Shown here: positions 21,897 to 32,430 of the stretch, one piece after another
Layout of the letters: the number at the start of each line of letters is the position of its first letter
How positions within the stretch are numbered: the stretch's first letter is position 1
From: Zymoseptoria tritici IPO323
Taxonomy: Eukaryota > Ascomycota > Dothideomycetes > Mycosphaerellales > Mycosphaerellaceae
Direction of reading: 5' to 3'
Length of the DNA: 64,000 nt
NCBI RefSeq assembly: GCF_000219625.1
Contig: NC_018210.1
Coordinates: 434,001-498,000 of the forward strand
The notes under the pieces: model-generated
Seen by the model: the letters and a program-made list of their open reading frames with translations, nothing else
Told to the model about the DNA's origin: nothing
Databases searched by the model: none
Made by a program: the position numbers and the translations under genes

Positions 21897-21936
21897 AATC
21901 GATGAATCCGCCTAAATGTCACTATAGGCCGCGATC
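21897..21936 (-). repeat. Right terminal inverted repeat
   Basis: Inverted partner of 16537-16576. It is followed directly by GGTT, the same four bases that precede the left repeat. Confidence 0.95.
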
Positions 21937-22206
21937 GGTTGAACTCTTCTCCAATAATTGATGATGATTGATGGCGCGAATTGATGGCGCGAATTGATGA
22001 TCCCCCCAAAACGTCTTTTGTTCCATTTCACTCAGGCACATAATACACACAAGGTATTCATACATCCCCCGCCCTCCCCATCGCTCGCTGCACCACCAAA
22101 CACCATCGCTCATACAAGCAGAAAAGCTATACATATACAAGTGCTTTTCCTCCTCCTCGACCTCCAACATCCCCTCATCACCCCTCCATCTCCTCATCCC
22201 GTCCCT

Positions 22207-24762
22207 TCAAATCGCCGTCCCAACCCCAACCTCCAAACTCCCATTTTCCCCATGCTTCCTCATCGGCAATTCCTCCCTGCCCACAACCCCATTCAACCCC
22301 TCCCTCCCACCCCCCTCTCTCCCACCACCATTCGGAACAGCAGCATGCTCAACCTCCTCCCCCCTCCGATTCACAACCTTCCCCTCCTCAAACACACTCC
22401 CCACCACCGGCTGCGTGCCACTCAACTTCGCCCCTTCCCTCGATGGATCCGTCGTCTTCTCCCTGCCACCAATCACCTTGCCCCCAAGTCCTTCCGTCCC
22501 TCCCACAGCCCCTCCATTCCGCCGACCATGTTCCGGACTCGTCCCCTCATGCCAGAAATGCATCTCCACCCCTCTCTCCCCCTTCGTCCCATCAATCACC
22601 CAATCTCTATCCCTCTCAAGCGTAGGCGCATGCACCCACGTCTGTTCACTCCTCTTGACCCCCATCTCGTCCGTCCACTGCCTCATATCACCGTCCGTGC
22701 CTTCAAATCTCCTCGCCGTGAAGACCGCGGGAATGATAGGTGCGGAGGGTGTAGCTCTGCTCTTGTCTGGTGATGAGGCTGTTGGATGGCTCACAACAGC
22801 CCTCGGATCAAACGCCCTCACCGCATCGGCAATCGCTCGATTTAGTCCCTCCGCCACCGCCCTCCCACCAGGAATCTCTTCCACCCCCAATTCTCTCAAT
22901 CCCAACTTCCCATCCGCGCCGGGGACTTGGACGTAATGTCTCGCGGGCAGGACCTCAAATTCCAACACGGGAAGCACACGGTGGTAAATATCATGGTTGT
23001 GGATTTCTCTTGTGATTTCTTGAGTTACAATTTCGTGGACTTTGGGCTGTACGACTTCGTGAACTACAGCGGGAGCGTAAGAGGTGTGGGTGGTCGTGTC
23101 GACGGTGTTGGAAATGTCGATGTCGGAGGGTAAGCGGGCGAGAGTGTTGAGTTGGTCGGGCGCGGAGGGGGAGGCGAGGTGTGCGAATTCGGGACCTAGA
23201 GCGTCGGGCGTGGGAGGGTCGGTGGGAGAGTTGGAGGCGAGGTCTCGTGGTTGATGGGATAGTTCTTGTTCGGTCGCGTGAGGCTGGACGGGAGGGTCGG
23301 CTTTGGCGTTGAGGGTGTATTCTTTTGGTTGGTATTGCTGTTCTGCTGCGCGACCTCGGAGGGGAAGGTCTTTGGTGTTGCCATTGGTGTAGGCATGTTT
23401 CTCGTCTTTGCTCAAACGAGGGACTTCTGACAGAGCTTTCTGATCGGCTTCGCTGACTTTGCGACTGTGGCGCTTTTCACGACCGCGACTGAGAGCGCGG
23501 CGGAGGAAGCCCATTGATCCTGTGTGATGGCTGTCGGCTGGTTCGGGAGATGGACTGCTCTCTGCGACGCTTCGCAAGTCTTCGAGACTTCTCTTGTGGG
23601 TTAAAGATCGACGAGGTTCGGATTCGGGCGATGTCTCGAAATGGCGAGTATGCGCGTCGATGGATCGGCGGGTGTCGTCTACTGCTGGACTGCGACCTGC
23701 AGGCTCGGGAGCGACAAGACGGATGGTCGAAGGAGGAGTATGGTGGTCGATGTTCCAGGTCGCGACAGATTCGGAATAAGGATCGTTCTGTGGTCCGAAG
23801 AGAGTGGCCGCGGCTGAGACGGGCACTGGTTTTCTGCGAATCTCTACGCTTTGCGGTCGTCTGGTATTGTCGATGCTGGTACGATTATTGGAGAATTGGG
23901 GGTCGTTTCTGGCGTCGATGATGGAAGGTGTTTTCGATATTGACGTCATATGATTGAGGTCCAGGGATGGATGTCTCGGACGGGGATGATCGTGGTATTG
24001 AGGAGAACGATGGTGTTGTTTGGGAGGGAGCGGGCCGTTTTGAAGACGGTCTGATGATGACTCCGGCGGAGAGATTGAATGTTGCCGGTCGCTGGCAGGG
24101 ATGGGCGGTGGTGGAGATGAGACGAAGGGATAGGGCTGCGTCGTCACGGTTTGAGGTGCCGGTTGTGATGAGAGCGAACGGGCTGATGATTAAGACAAAA
24201 TCCAACGGTCAGCAGCTAGCTCGAGGACATTATTCAGAGGCACAAGGTGTGAGGCGCTGCGGGAAGTGTCCAAGCTCCGTTTCGGGGATGGCCTGGGAGA
24301 AGATGAAGATTTTGGGAAGTCTATGAGAGGGCAAGGCTGTCGTAGGGCGATGCGATGAGATCAGGCAGGGTCAAGGTGTGAGTGAGACCAAGGTAAAAAT
24401 GGTAGACAAAGAAGAAATCTCGTATTACATTTACCGTGTCGGCGGACATCGCTCCAGATGGCGCGCAGAGACCGCTGCGAAGATTTCCTCCGCACGTGCC
24501 TCTCCCGCGGAGGAGGAGGAGACGAGGATTGTTGTGGATGTGCAGGGCTGGACGTATCTCCAGGGCGGTCATAATGATGGTGATGGTGTCGAGTGGCGGA
24601 AGTGGAGGAGGATTCCGGTCGGGGTACGCGAGAGGTGGCGGAGGCGGAGGCGACGGTGGAGACATCGGCTACGGCTGGAGTTGTCGGGTTGTTGTGCTGG
24701 GATGGTTCGGAGTCCGCGATGGACTGGGACGTTCGAGACCAGCGGCGGTATCGAGATGACAT
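22207..24762 (-). CDS. Disordered fungal protein with His-rich conserved block
   Basis: Two exons on the minus strand (24762-24435 and 24182-22207) join in frame and give about 767 residues. The 252-base intron is long for this window, but its phase fits exactly, and exon 2 has no ATG near its start (only a GTG), which supports the upstream exon. Residues 1-480 are mostly low-complexity Ser/Pro/His/Arg. The conserved part is HEVVQPKVHEIVTQEITREI, then HNHDIYHRVLPVLEFEVLPA, then LRELGVEEIPGG, followed by TWVHAPTLERDRDWVIDGT. The C-terminal 130 residues are Gly/Glu-rich. This arrangement is known to me only from uncharacterised Pezizomycotina proteins. The His-rich block resembles repeats in the protein at 26603-27563. 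No signal peptide or membrane segment. Function unknown. Confidence 0.75.
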
Positions 24763-26602
24763 GTCGTGGAATGGGTGAGGTGATATTTTGACTGGGTTTT
24801 GGTCGTTACGAGAAGCATTTACCCCATTGCGGACAGAGTCGTCCTTTCGTGCTCAGTCGAACCGGCGGAAGACATGATGGTGGGGGAGGCACGGCAGTGT
24901 GAGCTTCCATGCTGTTGATGATGATCATGGACACGGCAGGAAGACGCGTTGGAGCTGCGTCATTCTTGCGCTTCATCTCTCATACTACCTGCGACCTTTG
25001 CTCTGCATCCTTCTCGTATAGCTGTTGATGCGGTGAGAATCTTCGACGACCAAGACTCGGCCACGTGTGTGCTGTATAGTGTCATCTCCCGGCGAATCAC
25101 GGCATTTGATGCAAACATCCTCCAAGCCATATCCGTTCAGATCGTAATCAGATCTCGATATTTGAGTTCTGGTTTGTTGTGATCGGCGAGATGACGCACT
25201 CAGAAAGAGCTCGAAGATGGAAAACCTAGATCCTTCTTCCAGCCACTCGGCACGCCTCGTTGACGCCTCAGGATATGCAGGGTGTGCGTGTGAGAGCTCT
25301 TGTGGGCAGTGAGTCGGATGGAAGAAGTGAGGTTGGTATAGTGGGTTCTATATACAGGCTACAAGGGTTCAATTTCCAAGATCCAGGACAAGGACCCCGG
25401 TCTTCGTCATGGGAGATCGGATGGTTCGTGGTTCGCATCCTGGAGACTCCTCTCACATCTTGGTGAGCTTATCGACGTGTCTTCGATCCCTACAACAAGA
25501 GATTTACTGGAAAGGATGAGTTCATTTACCCACCATGAGCAATCTATCGACCCGAATACCTGGCAGTGGGTTGGAGAAAGTGGGCAAAGATCGTCAGCCA
25601 ACATGCCCCTCCAATTTGTGGGAGCCGACATGTTGACGCCATCCCACCGCGTGCCACCATGGTTTCTCGTCAAGACTCTCGCTTCTGACAAACACCAAAT
25701 CCTCATTGCAACCAATCTGCCGCGGCGTGCTGTCCATCATATGCATCTTCCCGTCTATAACCTTTACTTTGCGACGACAAAGTTCTTCCTAGCGAAGCCA
25801 TCTGCCGGTCTTGCTTCTCCACTGCCAACTCATAGCAGAGCTCGGCCAGCATCATAGCCTATAGGGTTCAGCTTTCCTCCGAGGAATATCAGTGCAGTCA
25901 CCCGGTACGTGGCGGACCAAAGTCGACCCATCAGACACTGCAAAGCTTGGTAGACGACCTGGTTCAAAACTTGGTTCATACTCCAGCGCTACGACATCAT
26001 GCCGCAGACGGCATTTGCATTCTGTGCAGACACGTCGGTCGGGAGCACAGCCAAGCACAGCCTGCCACAGGGATCTCCTCACGAACCATCCGAATCTGCT
26101 CATGCACATGTCTTGATCGCCCATCGACGTCCAGACCAACCGTGGCTGAGTCGAGGTAACCTCAGTCACCCGAGGCGTAAAAGCAGTGGAGCGGAGGAAC
26201 GGCTGAGACGGTTCAGGTTGTTCTCATATGCTTTGCTCCACTCTTCCATCCCTTTGTTGACTAAAGCCGCTGCATCATCATAGACAAACCAAGACGAAGG
26301 CAGGCGCGGTTAGCTGGCCCGCCGAAACTGCCAACAGTCCAGTTGCGTCGAGACAAAGAGACGACCACCACGTCATCACATATCCAGCTGAGGTAGTGGC
26401 TACATCACCGTGAGAGAGATCACCGTGAGAGAGGTCGGGTACGGTAGGTACTACTACATATACTTCTTCTCCCATCCATGCTCCCCTCTTCCCCTACACT
26501 ACACATCAACATCATCACACTACCGGATATCCTACTCGACCAGTACCGATACCACCTATCATCAATACCTACATCCCTTCAAACCACACCAACAACATCA
26601 CA
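24763..26602. other. 1.8 kb intergenic, no gene seen
   Basis: Several short frames exist, but none has splice continuity, motif or composition support. The last ~200 bases before 26603 are CT-rich (CATCAACATCATCAC, ACACCAACAACATCACA), typical of a strong fungal promoter and leader. Confidence 0.5.
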
Positions 26603-27563
26603 ATGGATCAGGCCAAGCAAGCAGTTAAGGGCTTCATGTCCAAGGCCGGTCACCACGACACCACCGTCCACGAGACCGTCGCCCCGGTATGTTGTGCTTG
26701 TGACATGTCCTTCAGGGCACATCCACTGACAATTCACTCTCCAGGCCGTCAAGCATGAGACCGTCACCAAGAAGGAGCATGAGAACGTGACTACTGCCGT
26801 GGACCAGGAGATCCACCAGGTATGTGATTTCAGCATCCTCTTACTCCGGCACAACCACTGACTCCTCATCCTCCAGGACCACTACCACACCTCCGTCCAG
26901 CCCATCGCCGATAAGGAGGTCCTTCCCGAGACACACCACCACAACGTCGTTCCCGTCGAGCACCGCTCATTCGAGCATGATAACGCCAAGGAGAACGAGC
27001 GTCGTCTGGCAGAGGAGCGTGCTCAGTTCAAGGACACCACCACTCGTGTTGAGGCTGACAAGACCCGCTCCGCTGGCGCCGCCGTCTCTGGCGAGCACAT
27101 CCACCACGTGAGTGCATTGAAGTCTTGCAGCGTGCACAACGTCAACTAACATCCCTCCTAGCACGTCCACGAGACCATCCAGCCTGTTATGAACAAGCAG
27201 ACCATCGAGCCTCACGTTGTGCACACCACCGTCCCAATTCACGAGGTCCACCACAACGCTGCTCAGCATCACGCCACCTCCGAGCTCCCACCAGTCTCCA
27301 TGTCCGAGTACAAGAAGCAGGGTGGTGTTCTCACCGGTCGTGAGGAGCGCTACGACGGCTTCGAGGGTGAGCCTCGCTCGGTCGGAGGCGCCGCTCTCGG
27401 CACACACACCGGAAACCACTCTTCCACCCATGGCACATCCGGCGTTGCTGGCACCCACGGCTCATCCACACACGGCACCAGCCATGAGAAGCCATCGCTC
27501 AAGGACAAGCTCAACCCAAAGACCGACGCCGACCGCGACGGCAAGGTTGGCATCATGGACTAG
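26603..27563 (+). CDS. Hydrophilic His-rich fungal protein (allergen-like)
   Basis: Four exons (26603-26686, 26745-26819, 26877-27107, 27162-27563), all introns in phase 0 with GTATG/GTGAG donors, encode 263 residues. It is very hydrophilic and built from degenerate His/Glu/Val blocks: HDTTVHETVAPAVKHETVTKKEH, split here as HDTTVHETVA then VKHETVTKKEH; IHQDHYHTSVQPIADKEVLPE; HHHVHETIQPVMNKQTIEPH; and VVHTTVPIHEVHHNAAQHH. A Gly/Thr/Ser/His tail ends in KPSLKDKLNPKTDADRDGKVGIMD (as two blocks, LKDKLNPKTDADRD and GKVGIMD). Fungal homologues are often annotated only as allergen-like or stress-related. The codon choice (AAG, GTC, CAC, GAG) is strongly biased, suggesting high expression. After the stop the same frame stays open for 188 codons (next entry). 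Confidence 0.88.
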
Positions 27564-28127
27564 ACGTCTCATGATTCTGATCCGTCCGCTTTGAGTTCCG
27601 CATTGCAGCCACAACCGTTCTTGACTCGCGTTCCGACTTTGGTTTCTTCTCCGCCTTCGACTCCTTCTCCAGCACCTCTTCAGCACCAACCCACTCAGCA
27701 CTTCGATCAGCAGCCGCAAACACCGCAGCGGGCGGCATCTCCTCCACCTGCCCCAGTAGCCCGCGTTCCAACTTCGCCCAGCCCAGGCCCGCTGATGAAG
27801 ACTCCCACGCTACCTCTCTCTCATCACTCTGGTCTGCCGTATGCCCCGCCAACCCCGGCACCAACCCCGCCAGCTCAAGCCACCCCGCAATCTCCACCGG
27901 CGCCAGCTCCGCAGCCTCAAGCCATGCCAACCCCACCTTCGCCACCTCCAACTCTGCCGGGCAGCACTCCTGGCCTCGACCTCATGCGACCAAAAACGTA
28001 CATCTCCCAGCACACCTACTCCCGTGCCCACCCAGCTGGCTCGAGACCGACTACACCGAGCCCGTTGAGACAAGGCGAGAGCGCAAGCGGAAACGACAAG
28101 CCGCTACCGGAGACGCCGAAGAATTGA
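27564..28127 (+). other. Pro-rich in-frame extension after the stop codon
   Basis: Directly after the TAG at 27561-27563 the same frame runs 188 codons to a TGA at 28125-28127. The encoded sequence is Pro/Ser/Thr/Gln-rich and ends with QHTYSRAHPAGSRPTTPSPL and DKPLPETPKN, the kind of tail seen in disordered fungal proteins. It has no ATG near its start. It could be 3' untranslated sequence open by composition, a readthrough extension, or the 3' part of an alternative isoform. The C-terminus is not a peroxisomal targeting signal. Confidence 0.35.
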
Positions 28128-28871
28128 AGAAGAAAGCAAAAGCAAAGACGATGAACAGGAACGAATAATGAGGGTGCTGCTCTCAGGAAGGATGGGTGGA
28201 TGGATCTTTCGATGATTTGTCCAAAAACTATACCACGATTTTTTGTATTATTACCTAGCGTAGCGTGATGATGATAGCGAATGCCGACCTATTATTACGA
28301 CGACTTGTCTCTCTACATCTCATCTTCAACCTCCACTTCCGTCTTCTGCTCGTTGCATCTGCTACGACACCAGTCACTCGCATCCGACGCAGCCCACTAT
28401 GCGCCCTCAAGACCCTCATCTCGCAACGTTTTCGAACGTCGGCAAAGAATTCTTTTTATACACGAACGGACCCAATACCATGCACTCTGTGAGACTATCA
28501 TATCGCAGTGGAGCTATCACCCCCTCGGGAGGAATTCTATCCCTTGTGGAAAGCGTCGAAGGCCGGAGCCAGATGCGTTGATGTTGAGCATACCAATCTG
28601 CTCCGGCAATGGCTGTCGGCTTGGACATATGTGCAACAAACACACCCTCCGTCCTCTCGGCTGGTGGTGTGCGCAGATCCTGTTGTCGTAGAGCTGTTTG
28701 ATATTCAAGATCTCGATCGATTGGCCTTGTTCCTTTCTCCTCCTTGTTCTGGCGTCGAGACGTGGGCAAAGTGGAGGCGGGGATCGTCAGGCGTCGGGAT
28801 TGATGCTGCTGCTACCACTGCGCCATGGTTGGAGTATTGATTGCCATCCTGTTTCGGCTGGCTGAAGGGCG
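28128..28871. other. Intergenic, no gene seen
   Basis: It lies between a plus-strand and a minus-strand gene with convergent 3' ends. Short frames on both strands overlap one another and have no support. Confidence 0.5.
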
Positions 28872-30871
28872 CTAGTAATACCCTCCACCTCCACCTCCAT
28901 TCCCACTTCCCGCAGGGGCGTGATCACCACCGGCACCTCCACCACCACCGTCGAGATCCATCAACTCCTCAAACCCACCCCCACCTCCACCTTCCGCCGT
29001 ATCAAACCTCGGATCAATCCCAACATCCCCCTCTGGGTTTGCACCCCTCTCCTCCCCCTCACCCGGAACCTTCACCCCCTCCCAGAACCTCACTCCCTCT
29101 GGTAAACTCCGTCCAAACGCCTCCCCCCTCGTGCTTCTCAAGACATCCACCCTCGGCAGTACCGGCATACCCTCCGTGCGATTACTATTAACACAATCCC
29201 CCCTTCCATTCATCCACAAACTCGCCTCTCCGATTTCTCCTTTCCGCTGGGCCTCTTCCCACTTCGAGGCGTCGAGGACGTTGGGTAGGATGCGACTAGC
29301 TTCGTACCAGCGGCCTTTGATGCCGGAGAGGGGGACGGTCGCGCGGGGGTGCCGGAGAGACCAGTAGGATGCGATGTGGCGGGCGGGGATGGAGCGGGCG
29401 TTGCGGAAGGCGAGGTCGGAGGTGAGGCGGGTGGGGAGCTGGGGGTTTGCGTGGAGGGAGGCTGGGGTGGGAAGGGAGGGGTCGGAGTGTTTGGTTGTGA
29501 GGAGGGTGTAGATGTCGCCTTGGAGGGTCGGGGGTTGGGAGGGGTTGGAGGAGGGGAGGATGGCGTGGAGGACGAGGATGTCGGTTCCTGAGCCTTGGTG
29601 GAGGCGTAGGGGATCGCCGAGCCAGACTTTCTCGCAGCCGAGGTAGAGGCCTGGGGGTTGGGTTGAGGGTGAGATGGGAGAGATGAGGGTGTAGGAGGCG
29701 TCGACCATTTTGGCGGCTAGGATAGAGCCATCGACTTCAGGGTCGCCGGGACCGTAGCGTTTCTCGAGCAGACCGCGCCAGTCGGCGTTTTCGTAGGTGG
29801 GCGGGTGGGCGAGTTGGTTGATGCTATCGTGGGTGAATTTGGGGACTGACCAGGCGAGCCAGGGTCGTATTGCGGCTTCGTCGGATTGTGTGACTTTTCG
29901 AGGATAGCGCGGAGGGTAGTCGAATGGTGGGTAGGTCAGAGGTTGGATCGAGTAGTGTTTGCTGCTGGAGCCTGGTGGGTTGTACCATCGTCGGAGGATG
30001 GCCCCAAGACCCCAGGAGACGGAGCCGCGTTGGAACCAGACCAGCTCGCCAGGGCGGTACATGAAGGCGTTGTATTGGCTGTCAATATATTGATCTTCGG
30101 ACTGTTTGGGAGGTAGTGGTGTGGGTGTTGGCCGTTGTGATTGAGGCTGTGGTATTTGTACTTGTGCTTGTGGTCGATGAGTGATGGACGACTCCTGTTT
30201 GACTGCCGGCTTCGGAGGTTGTGTACTTGTCGGTCGAGACACCGGTTGTTGTGCTGCTTTTGGTGCCTCAACAGGTTTCGGCTTGATCCCAAGACTCTCC
30301 AGGTCCTCCGGCGAGCAGATCTTACAGCTGCAGTTGTCTGGATCACCACTCTCATCTGTTGCCAGCCATAGCACATGCGCGAAGAAGTCTGCCGGGCTAC
30401 GGTACCGTTTCTTTCTTCCCTGAGGGTGTCCATACAGATATGCATCTTGTCGATCATTCCCACCCGCTGCGTGTGTCTTGCTCTTGATCTCCAACTTCCC
30501 ATCTACCTCTTTCCTCTTGACATGTTCGTACAGTCGGTAGTTCTCGGGAAAGGTAGCAAGAATGTAGCCACTATCTGTGATCACAGTGTGTCAGTATTGC
30601 TTCGTCGAAATGCTTCTATTTCCATGCACACACCTGCATTCTTGTCCTTGTACCGGAGCTCTCTCGCCAGCATGCCACCTATCTTTCTTCGCCAGTCGAG
30701 ATGTTTAGGCTCGTCTGGTTGGACTTGTCGGTAGTAGTCGCTGATACCGTTCTTATCGGGTTTCTGGTCCAGCTGCTCGGCCGTGGGCTCGTTCGTCTCC
30801 TTCCGGGAATGTGCTGTGACGGCGAGCTTTCCATCGCTGCGGCGGATGTAGATGGGGTAGAACGGAGCCAT
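28872..30871 (-). CDS. clr2: Clr2-like transcriptional silencing factor
   Basis: Two exons on the minus strand (30871-30634 and 30574-28872) encode 646 residues. The intron (59 bases, GTGTGT...CACAG) interrupts the conserved N-terminal Clr2 domain, which reads continuously across it: a helical segment (KNGISDYYRQVQPDEP), then DSGYILATFPENYRLYEH, AYLYGHPQGRKKRYRSPADF, LWLATDESGDPDNCSCKIC with its Cys pair. After a Pro/Gln-rich linker (residues ~175-255) comes the C-terminal Clr2 domain from about FMYRPGELVWFQ, including SWGLGAILRRWY, KMVDASYTLISPIS, YLGCEKVWLGDPLRL, LPSGIKGRWYEASRI-like and DILVLHAI segments. The Gly-rich end is low complexity. In fission yeast Clr2 belongs to the SHREC deacetylase-remodeler complex that silences heterochromatin; the same role here is inferred. 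Confidence 0.85.
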
Positions 30872-31981
30872 GTCGGATCTTGATGCTGCGATTTTGAGGA
30901 ATGCTGTTCACTTCATGACTGGCTGGTGAGGATCGGTATCACTCGAAATGCATGATGGTTCTCGTAGTATCAATGGCGCACCGGTGTGCTTGGTTGTTCG
31001 AGCAAATGTCGGAAGCATTGGAATTGGTGACGGAATCTTTGGAAGTCGCGTCGGCAGAGCTTCGGAAGTCGCTTGCTAGTGCGATCTGTGCCAAAGCTTA
31101 ATATGCAGATCTTCGAGCATGTGAAAGTCGAATGGCCCTTTCGAGAGATTAACTACGATGACCACCAACGCCATGAGCTTCCGTCTTCCCGCTCAAACTG
31201 CACCGCATGTGTCGAACCCGGTGGCTTGATGTATAGTCAATGCCAGCGAATGGAGATGTAACGTCCAGTAGCGAGGCAGTGGGCGCTGTTCGATGCTTTT
31301 GCAAGCCACCCGTTGCCTTTCTTGGACTGGCACAGCTGGGCCAACTCGGCTGCCTTTCGCTGAACATTTACCGGCAGCTGCGACCACGGGATGATCGGCT
31401 TCAAATCTTCGACTCGTCAGTAGAGCTCACACAGGGGGGACTCCGACCATACCGTTGCCAAGCAGATATCGACCCTCGACCTTTCCGGTAAGGCCGTCGT
31501 CGGTTGCTCCAAAGCCTTCGCTTTGTCCTGATGGCATGGATCCATCGCGAGCGGCTGGGTGCAGACACTCCGGGGAGAGACTCCATCACGCGAAGGAAAT
31601 TCCATCGGCTCGCCCTCAAGACTCCGTTGCTGGCTCTGATGGCTCGCTTCAGCACCTGATGATGGGTTTCAAACTGCTAGGAGTGCTTTAAGACGTATGT
31701 GTCTTTGCGGAGCAAGGCAGCGACGACCATCAACACTTCCATTCTCCGAAACACAGTGCACGATCCGAGCCAGTGACGTCCAAGTTACCATCTGGTCCGA
31801 TTGACGGGGCGATGGAGGTACAGAAGTCGCCTCCACGTGACCTGGACTATGCAGGTTTTTTTTTTTGAGAACGAAGGCATCAACTTTCAACCCTCCCGAC
31901 TCTCCCATCTCTCCCATCTCTCCCAACCCTCCCATCCCTCCCATCTCTCCCACACGCAATTGAACGTCCAACTCCATCACT
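30872..31981. other. 1.1 kb intergenic, no gene seen
   Basis: Promoter side of the Clr2-like gene and 3' side of the broken secreted-protein gene. A run of ten T at 31857-31866 and a CTCCCA/CTCCCAT repeat tract at about 31900-31955 are present. No gene supported. Confidence 0.5.
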
Positions 31982-32430
31982 CTACCACACCCTTTCAACG
32001 CTCCCCACCGGCGACGACCCTCCTCCTCCTCCTCGATGGTGCGGATGGGAGTCATCAGGCTCACAATCCGCATACGGGTAAATCGCATCATACAACTCGC
32101 ACCGCCCGCCATTATGCTGACATGGAAAGGGCTGTTCGGGAAAGAAAGCAGAAGCGTCAGCGAGATCAACCGAAAGCAGTCGTGCGCAAAGCAAAGGAAT
32201 GCATACCGCGTAGCAGTGCCAGATTTGAGGTTTGCCCTACCAGATGATATCGCAGAGGCCGTTGGTGCCTTCGACGGGTCTGCATTTCTATGCGTTGTGA
32301 AGTTGTTGTTAGCGAATGATGGGAAGATGAGGAGGACTTGGGAGGGGGGAGCAGGACTCACGCCTTCGACGTCGTCTGAGATGGCGAGAGAAGCCAGGGA
32401 GAGGATGGCGTATAGATGGAGGAGCTGCAT
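31982..32430 (-). pseudogene. Secreted cysteine-rich protein gene with in-frame stop
   Basis: Three exons fit together on the minus strand with phase-0 junctions: 32430-32362 (signal peptide MQLLHLYAILSLASLAISDD), 32287-32207 and 32131-31982. The introns begin GTGAGT and GTATGC; the second has a GCTGAC branch-like site and ends GAACAG. The mature part has six cysteines (KCRPVEGTNGLC, IWHC, PFPCQHNGGRC, YADC) and a Gly/Ser-rich tail. Exon 2 carries one TAG at 32239-32237 between Trp and Gly, so the full product (about 98 residues) would need one changed codon. Either it is a freshly broken gene, or splicing differs: the GTAGGG overlapping the stop could be a donor, but that puts exon 3 out of its cysteine-bearing frame. 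Confidence 0.5.

Larger units (their letters stand above)
16537..21936. mobile_element. Ginger-like DNA transposon, RIP-mutated
   Basis: A 5400-base element with 40-base terminal inverted repeats (16537-16576 and 21897-21936, one mismatch) and GGTT directly outside both ends (16533-16536, 21937-21940), read as a 4-base target-site duplication. Inside, almost every CCA/TCA (and TGG/TGA on the other strand) has become a TA-containing triplet, so coding frames are full of TAG/TAA. Reading through those stops reveals an integrase-type transposase on the minus strand (20280-21700), a second long minus-strand frame (17899-20070) and a coiled-coil plus-strand frame (16864-17746). The integrase core, the inverted repeats and the 4-base duplication fit the Ginger group (DNA transposons with Gypsy-type integrases). 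It is a non-autonomous, inactivated copy. Confidence 0.88.

Noticed and set aside
16537..21936. Starship or LTR retrotransposon
   Set aside because: The termini are inverted rather than direct repeats, no tyrosine recombinase or reverse transcriptase motif was seen, and the size is small for a Starship.
25425..25450. B-box-like GGTTCGCATCC suggesting a tRNA
   Set aside because: The flanking bases do not form a T-stem, and no A-box lies upstream.
27553..27951. Minus-strand Glu/Ala-rich frame of 132 residues
   Set aside because: It is the antisense of the Pro-rich stretch and begins inside the 3' end of the gene on the other strand.
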